Below are positions 37,216 through 50,330 of a stretch of DNA of 64,000 nt, one piece after another. Each line of letters begins with the position of its first letter. The stretch's first letter is position 1. The stretch spans positions 96,345,867 to 96,409,866 of the forward strand of contig NC_084760.1 of the NCBI RefSeq assembly GCF_028858725.1. The letters are read 5' to 3'. The DNA is from Colius striatus. Lineage: Eukaryota > Chordata > Aves > Coliiformes > Coliidae. A program made the translations under genes and the position numbers. The notes under the pieces were generated by a model that was not told where the DNA came from, made no database searches, and saw only the letters and a program-made list of their open reading frames with translations.

Positions 37216-39942
37216 GGGTTTTGGCTGTGGCCCATTACAGCCAGTAGTACTGGCTGCAGCCAAAATCTTGGCTTGTGTTTTGTAGGCAATGGGAATAGAT
37301 GATCACAGTTATTCTTTCTGGCCATAAAATCAATGCAATATCTTCTTCTGATATTCCTTGCCTCTCCCTAACAGGGAGCACTTGTTCTGCTCTATTTCTG
37401 ACCAAGTTTCCTGGGAAATATTAGATATCATATCAGCTTTTCTTACTGAAATGTTCTCACTGGGATGCTTAGACATCAACACATTTATATCCAAGGGACC
37501 CTGAAGAGGTTAGCCAGAGGTGATTACGTCTCAAATGATGTTGTACTATAATTGCTCAGGATACCAGCTTAAATGAAATAATCTGCACAGGAGAGAAGAA
37601 ACAGTAAAGTTAAGGAAGGAAATTGCTGCTATAATTGCTAGAGTATTTCTCTTTGAGGTATTAAAAAGAAATGTTTATAACATAAAAAGCCTGAAGAGGA
37701 TGACATGTGGTAAATACAGACTGGATGATAGAGCCCCTCTTACCTTACATCAGCTATAACAAGCCTCTTGAGCATTACTTATACAAAAATGGAAGCTAAG
37801 AGTAGGAGGTAGGAGGGTAGGTAAAAAATAATGCAGAGTGATCATTTAGCTCAAATACTTCATAATTAGTTATAAAGATGAAAAGATATGAGACAGATAC
37901 TCTCCTTAAGGATCTTTTACCACCAAAGTAATCCAAGACTTGCTATCAACACCAATAGTGGCATGACCAGACCCACAGCCAACAAGGGTAAGAAGGATAG
38001 TAATGATTCCTTGCAAACAACTGACTCACTTTTTTCCTTTGATCATTTTTGTCAGATGGTCTCAGATTAAAAAAACAACCTGAAATTCTCACAACTAGAG
38101 CAGTCTCCCTGTTCTAAATATAACAATGCTGTGCAAAGGTCTTATGTGTCCTCTCCAGAAATTTCCAGAAAGTATATTTCCAGAAATATACTTTATTGGA
38201 AGCCCTTTGGAGAAATGTATTAACTGTGGATTTGGTATTTCAAAACCTCCTCTGATTTAACATGCAGGTAAGTAATGGTCTAAACCTCACTTAGAAGATA
38301 TGCATGATTAAAAAAAAGGTAAAAATATAATCACCCAAGCAAATATTTCCTGTCTAGAGCTCTTCTGAAAACATTGGACCATACAGGCGGCCAGATATTG
38401 GGTCATTTCAGTCATCAAGCAGGGCTTCAAGGGACTCAGAGTTTCAGAGGTCCTCTTGGTACAGGGGATTACAGCATTGCACTTTATTCTCAGGATATGT
38501 CAGTATGACAGGATCCTTAGAGGGACTGGATAAAGAAATTTTTCTAACCAAAGTCTCAGTGCGTGTGATGCTCTTCAGTCATTAAAACCTAATGGCTCTG
38601 CTAGAAAATTGCAAGGCAGTTTCAGGGCAGATCTGTTTTTACCTTCTTCAGATTTTGTACAATTTACAGCAGGGTGACCAGTGACAACAAATAGATTGGA
38701 AATTCCTCAATTGCAGGATTACTCCCTGTTTTTGCTCAAGCCACTGTAGCTTTGAAACAGCAAATTCTCAGGGAAAAGCATGGCTTACAACACAGAACAA
38801 CAAAAAAGATGCTAGAAATTGATGTGCAGCCCAGATGTGTGATATCCACTTAAGAGCAGAATGACTAATGATTGCTGCCCAGCAGGGAGGTCACTCTGTC
38901 CTAACAGATAGTGTCAGGACTAGGTGGGGATGCAGTTGTATCTAACATGACAATCAGAGCTAATGAACCAGGGACACTTTCATAAACACAGCACCTAATT
39001 GTGTCATGTGCAATTCTCTTTTGTGGATTTAGAGGAACGGTACAGGCTTTCCATTGCAATTTGCAGAAAACCAGCCTTTCTTTTTACCTCTTTGTGAATG
39101 AACCCCATATATGGCTGCAGATCCTGAAAGACTTCTGAGATGACACCAGCATCTGTAGAAGTGATGATCATGGACTACCTTGAAGAAGCAAGGCACATAT
39201 ACTAGGTGATGAACAGCAGTGCTTCATTAGCAGCTCCCAATGTCCTGGTCTGGTAGGTACTGGTGTATGATTTATGATTTTAAATTCTATTTCATTAAAG
39301 TAATTTGATTTGGCTTGGGTAGGGGGCAGGGTTTGGTTTGTGTCAGACACTTCTGTTCTATTTCAGCAGGAATATCAGGCAGTGGTTTGCAGGAAGGAAA
39401 GAGAAATCCTCACAGCCATTCTAATGCAAAGACATACATTTAGGTTCAGTGCAGTAAGCACTGTAGACACTGAAAACAGGTACTTTCCTGAAAAATGGAG
39501 CCACACAACCCTACACGCCTTTAGAAATAAGACATATAATTAACTAGGACTTCTCCCAGTAGGGATCCTCTGTATGCATTCCTCTCTGTCTCTTATCACT
39601 TCCAAGTCCTGCTCTGTTGCCATATATCAGGTCTCTCTAAAATTTCTCCTCTCTCTCTTACAGTACTTACAAACTACACAGAGCCTGGAGCAGGCACGAA
39701 AGACAGATTCACTCCTCTGTGCCAGCTGTATTTAATGCACAGATCCCATCCTGCTCTCAACACAGAATCTTGCTTTTCTGCCCAAAAAAACTGTGACCAG
39801 GAGCCTTCTCTATAAATACACATTCTTCAACATATTTGTTTAAACTTATTATCATGAATTGGAGCGCCAAAGATATAAATTTCTAAGTATTTTCCTTACT
39901 AGTACTTGAACTGTATAAAAATTCCCAAATATGTTTGAAGCC

Positions 39943-39975
39943 ATGGTATGATGGGCAACATACCCATCATACCAT
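39943..39975. repeat. Perfect hairpin 1 of a tandem pair
   Basis: The inverted repeat ATGGTATGATGGG (39943-39955) and CCCATCATACCAT (39963-39975) forms 13 perfect pairs around a 7-base loop. A second perfect hairpin starts 10 bases later. Confidence 0.85.
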
Positions 39976-39984
39976 AGATGAATC

Positions 39985-40019
39985 ATAGATTCACTTCCAG
40001 TGTGTTTAAGTGAATCTAT
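39985..40019. repeat. Perfect hairpin 2 of a tandem pair
   Basis: The inverted repeat ATAGATTCACTT (39985-39996) and AAGTGAATCTAT (40008-40019) forms 12 perfect pairs around an 11-base loop. No T-run follows that would make it a bacterial-type terminator, and this is nuclear vertebrate DNA. Its role is unknown. Confidence 0.85.
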
Positions 40020-40047
40020 ACCTGAGCCAGACGAGGAAGAAGGAACT

Positions 40048-40140
40048 GCTACCCCACTTTATAGAGACTTGGAAGGACTAGTGTGAGATGCCCAAGGTCA
40101 TACAGAAACTCTAGGGAATTGAACTGAGACCACTGAAGTC
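40048..40140 (+). repeat. MIR/CORE-SINE-like ancient repeat
   Basis: The stretch CCCCACTTTATAGAGACTTG, then GAGATGCCCAAGGTCATACA and GGGAATTGAACTGAGACC has the word order of MIR-type tRNA-derived SINEs (a 'CCCATTTTACAGA' block, a 'TGCCCAAGGTCACACAG' block, and 'GGATTTGAACCCAGG'). It begins about 30 bp to the right of the tandem hairpins. Confidence 0.4.
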
Positions 40141-43100
40141 TCAACACAAAATCTTAATTACCAAATCCAATTTTCCACTTTCATTTTATATGTTTTTTCA
40201 TATGTTAAAATACTTCATATAAGCTTTTTTTTTGTTCCCCAGGAAGAATAGGAAAAGCAAAGACTGCAGGTTGCCCTTGTTAAACTAGGTTGCACAGACA
40301 AACAAATTTAAAGTGAAATCTCAGCAAGATTTGCAACCTGCCTGCGACAAATAAAAGGACTTTCACCGTGAAAACATGTGAGCACTCAGGAGGACTAGCT
40401 GAGAGAATTTAGCAAAGCTCCTAATGAAAGGGCTGAGCTGCAATATGTATATGCATGAGTTCATGTATTATTTAAACCATTCTGATTAGAATAAGCATCG
40501 TGAGCACAGTACTGAAAGTGTCACTAGTGTTCATGCATCGAATAACTTGCCCTCATAAAGGCATAATAATGTGTTCATCGGTTTTGTTTGTACTCCCAAA
40601 GCAGTAATAGCATAAACAGAAAATAACCCTATATGTTGCAAAAAGCACATAAATATAAATCTAATTATATCTTTCCTTGATATTATGACCAAGAAACAAT
40701 GATGCTCACTGAAGTATAACATATAAGACCAAATGCATTCCCAAAGGCCTTTGCAAAAGTCTGCATCCATGTTCAAGTCTAGCTCAGGATTTTAGGGGTT
40801 AAAACAAATATATTATGCTCAAGTTGATCAGCCTGCCTCAGTAACCTGGTGGTAGGTTCTTTACCTGATGGGTGGGAGGTTCATATTGTGTTCTCAGTGA
40901 TTCTGCTACAGCTCACCCAGTGCTTGCTGCCACACACCATGCATCTCTCCACAGATATCCCACAGAGGAGTGAGACCATAAAGGAAAAAAAAAAATGGAG
41001 GACTGGGGTAGGTCTGTGGTGGTCAGATGCACTGAAATCAAGGTGTAAAAATAAACAGAAATCATCCACAGGTATTTTTATTGTACTCACACAGTTGCTG
41101 TAGTGCAAGATTTCTACACTAAATTGTCTTATGAGCTATTATCTCAGTCTTTTGGATTTTTTTTATCCATTTGCATGTTAGTGAATTGTACTTTCACGTG
41201 GGAAACTGACGCAGTAGCCTGTTCTTGCTGGTAGAAGTGGCAAGACTCCCACTGGTTTCATTCAAAGGTTCAGGCTGTTAATGATGGCTCAATCAATCAA
41301 TCAAGACATGAGAAGCAGCAGAGAGACAAAATTGGTCTCAAAATTCAGTAAGCTCATTTATTCTTGTGCAATTTCATCAGCTGAATCAGATACACTCTCT
41401 GGGCTAGGTGTACTGGAAAGATACATATCCAGGACTCTTTGGGTAGGTATATCTGGTGAGCACCATCCCTTGGTTATTTTGCTGCAGTTCCTGTATGTCA
41501 AAAGTTTCAGAAGAGCACAATGTGACAGGGTGGTGCTGGCTGGGCAGATGTGGGAGGGACACTGGGACAGGAGAGGTTAAGGTGTCTAGGGCACCAGAGG
41601 AGATGTCTCCAGTTTGGAGGGATCCAGAACTGACAAATGAGTTTGAAATGGCCAGTCAGGCTAGAGATGTTGAAAATTACAAGAAAAAATTACTATGAAA
41701 AGATAGCCTGGTCATTTACACCAGTGTGAAACCAAATTTAGAGGTATGTGGTCTGTATTTAGGAGGGCAGACTACTTTCTTCATCTCACTTGCTTTTATC
41801 AATGGGAGTTTAGAGGATATTACTAATCATATTATGCTACTGGTAAACGCTGGACACATTTACTTTCCTAATCTATGTTATTATCGGAAGGCATAGTAGA
41901 AAAATTACTTCTAGTTTTCCCTGAAAAGAACTATATGCAATTGTCAAGTCAAATTTTCTTCTTTTCATCTCCTTAAAACAAAACCTTGTTTAATATCTTG
42001 TGTACTAATTACATCAAAGCAGCCTGTAAAGTTTGAAAAAGAAATACACAATAGATGTTTAGTTACTCTGCAACTGTGTTTCAGTAGATCTGTTCCATTT
42101 TCTCTCTTTAAAAGTTAAATTGTATTAGATAATGCAAAGATGTGAAGGAGGTTTTTATAGCATAGAAAAACATAGGTTGCTCTATAATGCGGGAATGCTT
42201 AAAATGAAGACAACCTAAACACTGGAAAGGTTTATTGTAGATACATTTAAGCTGGGTATGCTAAAAACACTAATTTACTCAATGGAGCGAGGTATAACTG
42301 ACATAAGCATAAACAACTGACATTGTTTTCTGTCTGCAGGTTTCCTGTTATGCAGAAGATGTTGTAGCCTTTAATATTTTAAGCTCAGTAGGGAAAAAGC
42401 TTTTAAAAAAGGGAGGAAAAGAGGAGAATACAAAAAGCTATCCATCACTCCATATCCTACCAGGTACTGTTGTCTCTCTATTTCCCCTATCTCTAACATC
42501 CTAAATGTTTAAGAAAGTTTATTCCAGGTGTTACTGTAACCAGATAAATGCCAGTTCAGTGTGTTCCAGTGATGATGTTCAATGAACAAAATGCCATTTG
42601 TTTTGATCAAGGCCTTACAGACTTTCCAGTTTAAATCAGTCTTGAGATTACAGGCTGTATGTGTTCACAATTCCCACATATAAGAAGTAGACTTGCTTTT
42701 TTCTTGTTGCCTCTCTACCATCCATAAGAGAAGACTGGCCATTCCTCTGTACATGCCAGCATTTTGTTAGGTACATAAAGGGGAAGATTTAAGGGAATTA
42801 TGGTTAAGGCTGAGGAAATTTGCAGGTGATGACCAGCTCTGCGATAGGCTTCCTTTGGGCAAAACATAATGACATAGTGAGGACATTTTTTCTGACCTTA
42901 AGCACTCTTTACACAGCTATCAAAAGGTTTCTTTCTGCAGCAAGAGCATTATCTCCTACATCAGTTACTACCAAGAGCTCTCTGATAAAAAACTGTGAAC
43001 AAAGAAGTGTGTCTGGAGAACAGGAGCATCAGGCAGGGGCCAAGGACTAGTATATGGGAACCAGGTGGAACCACCAGAAATAGTGGGAAAAGGGTGTTTA

Positions 43101-45389
43101 GGAATCCTATTGAATCTGCCAATAGCCTCCAGCAAAACACATGCTGGCCATGTAGTATGACAAGGGAGTTGAGGATATTCATAGGGCTAGTGCTTTCATT
43201 GTTTCAGGGAACGTCCCTTTGATATGTCTCAAATAAAACAGGAGACAAGTTAATTTCCTGCTTCATCTTGGGTTATGTATTAATCATGGAAAACTTTCCA
43301 GATGGTAGGTGCTGGGTATATGCAAAGTCTTGCCCCAGTTTAAGATCCGTCTAGACTCTCTCAAGAGGCAATAGTGAGTAGAATTTAGGTTTTGACAAGG
43401 CAAACATCTAAAAGGATTTATGCATTATCATCTGAGAGAAGTTATTTCTATCACATGACCACAGAATAATCTAGATTAAATTTTTATTGTGTATCTCTTT
43501 AAATGCACTGTAAATGTCATTGAAATGGATGCTATTCTACTTTCCAAGAATGGATGTGTTTGTTTCCATGTCTTTAAGGACCTTAAAATACAGAAAAGTT
43601 TAACTTTGTCAGTACTCTGGTAATTGAACAAAAGCTAGAAGTATTTAACACTTGAATATTCACTTTAATAATGTGCAACAGTTTGAAAGTATAAAGAAAG
43701 CATGGTTGAACTGTATGACTGAGGTAAAGGAGAGATTAGCCTCTTCCTATATATCTGTTGTTTCTTAAGAACATAAAAAATTGACTAGTTTGTTTCAGTT
43801 TGGCAGGAGTCAGTTATCCAATAACATGCCATATAAAGATGAATATGACAGAAATAAATGACAGAGTGTAAAACTTTTAAAAGTTAGTGAATAATTTAGA
43901 TCTCTCTCTTAACTAAGTATTTTTTTCCAGGCATCTTTTTGAGCAGCTAAGTGTGTGTAGAGAACTGGCTATTTTTCTCATATAGTCTCTGCATATATTT
44001 CTTTATATGACTAAATGTCTAGTTATCTGCAGCTAAGGGTACAGGCAGAAGGTTTAACATAGATTTAGTCAAGATGGTTTAACAAGTTACCACCTGTCTC
44101 CTCAACTGACATCATTCTCCATCACAGATTGGTTTGTTCTCCCCCACCCACCCAAAGTCAAGACAAAATGCATGAGCCTCAACCTCATTCCCTATTGCTT
44201 AAGCTAACACACACAACTCTTCAGGCAATATCAGAGCATGCACACACGCAGATACAGTGGCTCAGTTAATACATAAGAGCTTTAACAAGCTTCTGTAACT
44301 CAATCCCATCCTATGGCCTTACTCCAACACAGGCTGGCATTGTACATCAGCAATTTAGTTCTCCACAGTCACTCTGCTAGCTTTGCTCCTGCTTTTGCTT
44401 AGGCAAAGCCAATATGAAACTGTCCTTGGCAAAACAGTATTGTTCTAGGGATATGCTCCTTTCTTACCCTGTACAGAAGATGACAGAAAGGAAGAAGCAG
44501 CCTCAATATCAGCAATTGGAGCTAAATTAGATACAGTTACACTAATATAATTCTTTGTGATTGTTATTTTATCCTTCATTTCTTTTTAATTTCTTTCGCC
44601 AAAAGCTCATTTTGCTCAATATAAGCAGCTTCTCTGCTAGGAAACATTGGTAAAATTTATGAGAGTATTTCTGCATCACAAAAACTAGCAGGGGCTGAAT
44701 CTTAGTAAATAAAACAGACGTTACGGTCAGCTTTTCTAAAAGCTCAGCACATAATAGCTCACATCACTGTGTGTTTTTGAAAGCTGGACTGTATTAAGGT
44801 GTTTATACAGGCTTAGGGTATGAAATAATCCAAATTCAGCATTTATTCTAAAAGTGCCTTAGCAAGAATAGAGATCCTGTCTCTTTCATAGATGTAGGAG
44901 GAATGAAGGGCTTTTTATGACAAGACCTCTGGGAAAGTCCTGTTTTTCCCTTAGGTACAGCTCTTTCTATGACTGACAATAGTTACCTTCTATCCCTTGC
45001 TTAGAGATCTGCCTCATGTCCTGAATGAGATGGGGCAAAACTTTGTAGAAGAGTGCGAAACAAAACCAGAAGGATGATTTAATTGGTCAAGATTTAGTAT
45101 GTATTCCCACCAGCTTTGACTTGAGGGGCTCTGAAGCACTGCAGAAGCATCTTTATAAAATAAATTTCTTCCATATATTATACTTCTTCTGCTTACCTTT
45201 TAAGCCCACCAACTTCACATAAAGAAGATTTATTATGACCACTGAAGTTGTGATCTGGTCTTGCAAAAGGACCCAGCTCATCTGTAACTTGGTACTGGCA
45301 GTGCTGTCTGTTGCTGTAGTAACAAAGTAGTGCTACATACCTTCAAGAATCAGTGCTGCAGAGCTGCTGATTTTTCTAATAGGGTGGTT

Positions 45390-45406
45390 AAAAAAAAAAA
45401 AAAAAA
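45390..45406. repeat. Poly(A) tract, 17 bases
   Basis: Seventeen consecutive A bases. No retroposed gene body is recognisable to its left, so there is no support for calling a processed pseudogene. Confidence 0.9.
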
Positions 45407-47739
45407 GAGATAAAAGATCCTTTGATTACATCTATTATTCTTTGTGTTGTAGGGCTGTAACAACGGAACTTTAATGTTCCCTCTGGAATAAAAATATGAG
45501 GAAGCAGAGCCTTCCCCATTGTATGAGGTTGAAGGAAGGTCTGAACTTTAAATCCCAGTAACACTGACATATACTGCTGGGCTCAGTTTCGTGTTGGTAG
45601 AACTACAAAAAAAATGTGATGGAATTTACAGAGTTATGCTGATATAAAACACCTCTTAAGCAAGGCTGGAATCCAACCAACTTACTTCTGCAAAGTTACA
45701 TCAGCTGTATACCCATGTGTTACGCTGAAAACACATAACCTGGCTCACCTTAACAGAGTAACTACCAACCTCTGTGACCACTCTGATGTTTGGTAGTTAT
45801 CCAGTGGCAGATATAAACATTTTCTTGTAACTGGAGTTTTGCTAATCAAGAACATCTTCTCATTCCTACTTTCACTTCCTACTATATACACTCAAAAACT
45901 AGATAATCAACTGATTATGCAGAATTTTCCTACTCTGGAAATGTGCAAGCTCAAACTGAGGTTTTCAACAGATGCTGAAGTATTTACTGTAGCACAGTTG
46001 CCTCCTTTTCTCCCACTGAACATACCAGCATTGCTGCAGTTCCACTTGTAAGTACAGAGAGTTGTGTATGTGCTTAGACAGACATATGCTAGCAGATCAG
46101 AAGGCAAGATCAATTCAAGCAGTAGATGCAGATAATTTCTTTATACATTTATACTTACATGGGTATACTAGGAAAAGAAATGCTCTCTAAATAGCAAAGT
46201 CGTACTCAACAATGATAATATACTGGTGAAATTAATATAGAAAAAATATTTACTTTTCCAATAGGACAAAAATCTTGGAAGAGAAGAGTCTCCCCCTGCT
46301 CACACTAACATTTTATTTATTGTAAACTTATTTTAATGAAAGTCTTAGCAGTTGTAGTCTGGTTTATGTACTTTGCTTGGAATGGACACTAGCAACAGAC
46401 AGTGTGACTGGACAATATTAATAGGCTTATTGTTAAGTTTGGTTTTTTACTTAGGATTCTTGTGTAAATTTTCATAAATTATTTTAAAACTCTAATTAAA
46501 ATGATTCACCAGTCTAATGCTCAATGATTTGAAATCTGTTCACATCGTATGAGAATTTGAAAGATGATTATAACCTAACTCAAAATGGGTATAACTTGAT
46601 TGTTCTTTCTCAGTCTTTGAAAAAATAAAAAAAAATCCTTTCAAGCCCCATAAGGGAAAAGCATATGCAGTGACAAAATCACTTCTCTGCATTTGAGAAA
46701 TTCCTGGTGGATGATAGTAGGAGTATAGAAATGTGGCTGTTCAGTGAATAAGCTCAAGCTGACAGTGTTCAATAAGCATCTGAAGGAAGATGAGACTTCA
46801 TGAATCAAATTCAAGTGAGCCTTGAGACCACCCCACTGCAGAGATTGAACGTGCCCCATAGCAACGTAACTGCTAATGCTTTATTATTGCTTCCAGAGGA
46901 GTCTTGCCTTTCTCCCTGTGGCAGACCCTTACTCCCCCTCACTGTATCCCACAGGGCAGGTTAGGCAGGAACAGTGCATCTGTCTGGGGAGTGTGGCAAA
47001 CATTACACTCCTCGGTTTCAGCACAGATGGCTGCGTGCCTGCAGCACCACAGCATTGCAAGAGAGGCTGCTGAAGCACTCAATTGACAGTGAACTCAGGG
47101 CTGCTGCAACCACAACATTACAAATCCTAGGCTGTCTTGTCTCCCTATGTAGCAGTTGTAACTGAGAGCACTGTAAATATCCCCCAAATGTTTACAGAAA
47201 TGAGGGCCTTACAAGGGTATGACAAAGGCAAAAATCTCACCGTTGATTAGGGATATTCAGAGCTCTTTGGCTGCTTTCCTTCTTTTCCTTTCCTCTGTTT
47301 TCTCAGATGGTTGCAGCTACTGGGGCTGGTGACTACCATTTTGCTGTTCTATTATCACAAAGAGCCACTGTTGGATTTTTAATCCACTTTCATTACATAG
47401 CTTCTGTGCAATTTTTGAAAATTATTTTGAAAACTGAACTGTCCTGTTTGTACAATCCCTCTTTTGTTAGGCTGCATTATTTATTGGTGTAACATCAGGA
47501 CCTTCTCAGCTCACCAATCTGCCAACTCCAAAATGAGTTATGAAGTGCCATTAAGGACTTTACAAAAGAAAGTTACATATCCACACCAGCCTGTTGTCCA
47601 CTTTAGGAAATCAGATTGGTTTAAGCTTATTTGGATTGGATTTTTCATATTCTGTGTTCAGGATGTTTGTGCAGGGCTGTATCCTTCATCTGTTTTCTGT
47701 AGCATTTTCTAATACACTGATTCATTTTGAGGTGCTACA

Positions 47740-47795
47740 TGCTTGGGATGAAATCCCTGCTCACACTGAACTTAATGGGAATTTTGCCTCAAACA
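47740..47795. repeat. Possible ancient sauropsid repeat with a GAAATCC...AATGGGA core
   Basis: GGGATGAAATCCCTGCTCAC followed by ACTGAACTTAATGGGAATTTTGCC resembles the sauropsid repeat 'GGGTGAAATCCTGGCCCCATTGAAGTCAATGGGAGTTTTGCC'. It is short, and the family name is not assigned. Confidence 0.35.
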
Positions 47796-49898
47796 AAGTA
47801 CTTATTAATGCCAAGTTCTGCTTTTGAGTTAGGCACTTTGCTGGTGCACAGCAGTCTCTGTGTAATGGTTCCCATTGGATGGATAAGCACCATAGGAAAG
47901 AGAGCAGCCCAACAGGCAAAGACAGTGCTCACACACACAGAAAGACTCCAGAAAGGCAGAATGTAAGATCAGGCACCAAGATAACTTTAATTATACACAT
48001 TGAAGCCTTCACCAAGAATGTGTGGTAACTCCTGTCAAGACTCAGATCAACAACAATTCTAAGCTTTTTTAATTTGAAGCCTCTAAGTCTGAATCACTTA
48101 TATAGTACCAAAAGCTCACATAATCCATCTTAAAACACTGAAGTCATAATTCTCGTTGCCAAATTGAAGTGTTCTGAACTGAAACCAAACTGTTTCTGAA
48201 CAAGCTTATGTTAACAGAGAATGCTTCTTTCTATCTTTAGCAATCAACTTTTCCTAAAATGAAATAATAAAAATAGACATCTCAAGATGATTTTTGGAAC
48301 TTAGGCAAAATGTATAAGCAGCCACTTAAACACAAATACAGCCATTTACATGAATTCAGATTTAGAAATCTTTTATCATCAGTCTGTATTATCAGTCTTT
48401 GATGCCTAACACTTACAAATCTAAAATAATTAATAATGACTATTCAAAATACTTGTATGAAATGTTCATAATAATACACAGTGTGCTACAGGAAAGTGGA
48501 ATCACTCTGTAGTTAAAAGCAGCAATGAAGTCTCAATCCTAATGGAAATGGCAACTTTCCCATGTGAAGAAGATACAAGCAAAGATCACAAAATATAGCC
48601 CATATTTTTGTTTCTTATGCTATTTTTAATGCTGACTAAAACAGGAAACTCATAATTCTTAATTCCCTTGCACAAAAGAATTTATTTTGGTGAGAACCAG
48701 GATAGATAAGACTATCAGTACCTTCGTTAAACACAGTCCTATGTTGCAAAATCTGGATGTAGAGTTTCTCAAAGACTGAGGTTGTTCAGTGTTGTTCTGC
48801 CTCTGATTACTGGCCAAAACCAGCTCTGCCCCAGCCATTTCTTCCAGTACACCTACTCCATCTAGAGCTCCAGCAGCACCAGCTTTGCTTACTGCATATT
48901 TCTACAATTTGCGAATTACACTGTTGGTGATCTCTATATTGGTAACAAGACATCCTCATACAATGCCTATCTAAAAAACTTCAATATTTACCTCAAGTTA
49001 TTTAAAGGAAATAAGCTTTTCAAACCATTATTGCTTTGTGTTTAAAGAAAAGGGTAGAGGGGATACTAGGAAGTAGGAGTGGTAGTTAAAAAGGAAGATG
49101 AAGGCCAGAATTGAAAAGACTCTGAGTCCTGTAAAAATATCAGGAGGGCCTGAATGTGTACCAGCAATTTTCATTTAGGGCAGAATGCTCCATCTCAAAG
49201 TACTTCAGTTTTATTATAATGAGTTGTTGTGAGCACACTGGCATATAGCAATGAACAAAGAGTGTTCAAAACGGTAAGGTTTTATTTAAGATCAGGAGCA
49301 GAATTCTGAAGCAACTCCAGCTGTTCCCACTTACTACATTTCAATAAACTTCACAGAACACTCCACATGAACGAATTGGATACTTCTCAAAAAAAGGGCT
49401 TCACAAACACAGCCAGTGATGCCTAACCACTCCTTTGCACTCAGTCCATCAGACCAGACTGATTCAAAGAAAATCCTGAAACACAACATGGAGTTCAGGT
49501 CCTTAGCATTAACTGCTTTGTCCTGTAAGTTTACTCTTACTGGACTTTTTTTACTCTGTTACTCTTTATTTACTCTTATATTTGCTGGTACCTTAACTTT
49601 AAGTCAAATCCTGCAATACTTACACAGATAAAGCTAACAAATTAGATGAAAAATTTGTCTAGATAATGACTGTTACATTTGGGCTATCAGCATTTTAACA
49701 GACCTCTCTAGAAAGAGCCTGTAGACAGGTATAAATGAGCTCCCAAACAAATTCAGCCTTCAGGAAAGGTGAGCATAAACTTGCTTTTTCCAAGCACCAT
49801 CCACCAACCACCCAAACTGAAAATAAATTACTTACCTGAAATTCTTCTGCTTATGATGTAGGGATTTGTTGGACATCATGAGATAAAGCCTTGTTGTC

Positions 49899-49913
49899 TT
49901 TTTTTTTTTTTTT
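49899..49913. repeat. Poly(T) tract, about 15 bases
   Basis: A run of T following CTTGTTGTC. No retroposed gene body is recognised next to it. Confidence 0.9.
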
Positions 49914-50311
49914 GACTCCTTTTATCCCTGCATATGTTCTTGTCCTGTGCCTCAGACCTCTCCTCTAAACCTAAAGGAAGTCGGTAAAAACACAGATGGC
50001 AGAGAAGGAAGTAGTTTTGGTCTTCAAATTCTGCCCTGACGTGCCTTCTTGCTTTGTACTAGCTACCAGCACTGCCTAAAGCTCAAAGAAATCTTTGTAC
50101 AGCTAGCACATACGTGGTGTGAAGAATCTGGTAACTACAGAAAGCTCTGCACTCTTCCTTTACAGCTCTTCTGCTAGGTAAGACTAACAAGCAGCTGTTG
50201 CAAGCCTGATATCTATCCATGTGTAATTGGCAAGGAATAAAACTCACCTGTGAAGCTGAAAAGCTGAGTAGCAGACAGTTGCATGTGTGGTGGAACTTCA
50301 CAGAGGAGATT

Positions 50312-50330
50312 GGGGGGGGGGGGGGGGGGG
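50312..50330. repeat. Poly(G) tract, 19 bases
   Basis: Nineteen consecutive G bases, bounded by GAT and TGTCTATG. Such a tract can form a G-quadruplex and is unusual in AT-rich surroundings. It may also be a place where assembly or base calling is unreliable. Confidence 0.95.

Larger units (their letters stand above)
28948..39942. other. Intergenic flank, no gene seen
   Basis: No gene is recognised other than the weak exon-like segment at 33757-33913. It holds a few old repeat fragments (31598-31655, 37160-37215), a short hairpin at 31460-31509 and the tandem duplication at 35278-35326. A strong donor-like CAG|GTAAGTA is present at 38268-38276, but the frames to its left close just before it. 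Confidence 0.65.

Noticed and set aside
38157..38268. Exon-like segment ending in CAG|GTAAGTA
   Set aside because: All three frames contain a stop before the donor, so it is not an internal coding exon. A lncRNA exon remains possible.
45390..45406. Poly(A) tract as a sign of a processed pseudogene
   Set aside because: No gene-like sequence or target-site duplication is recognisable beside it.
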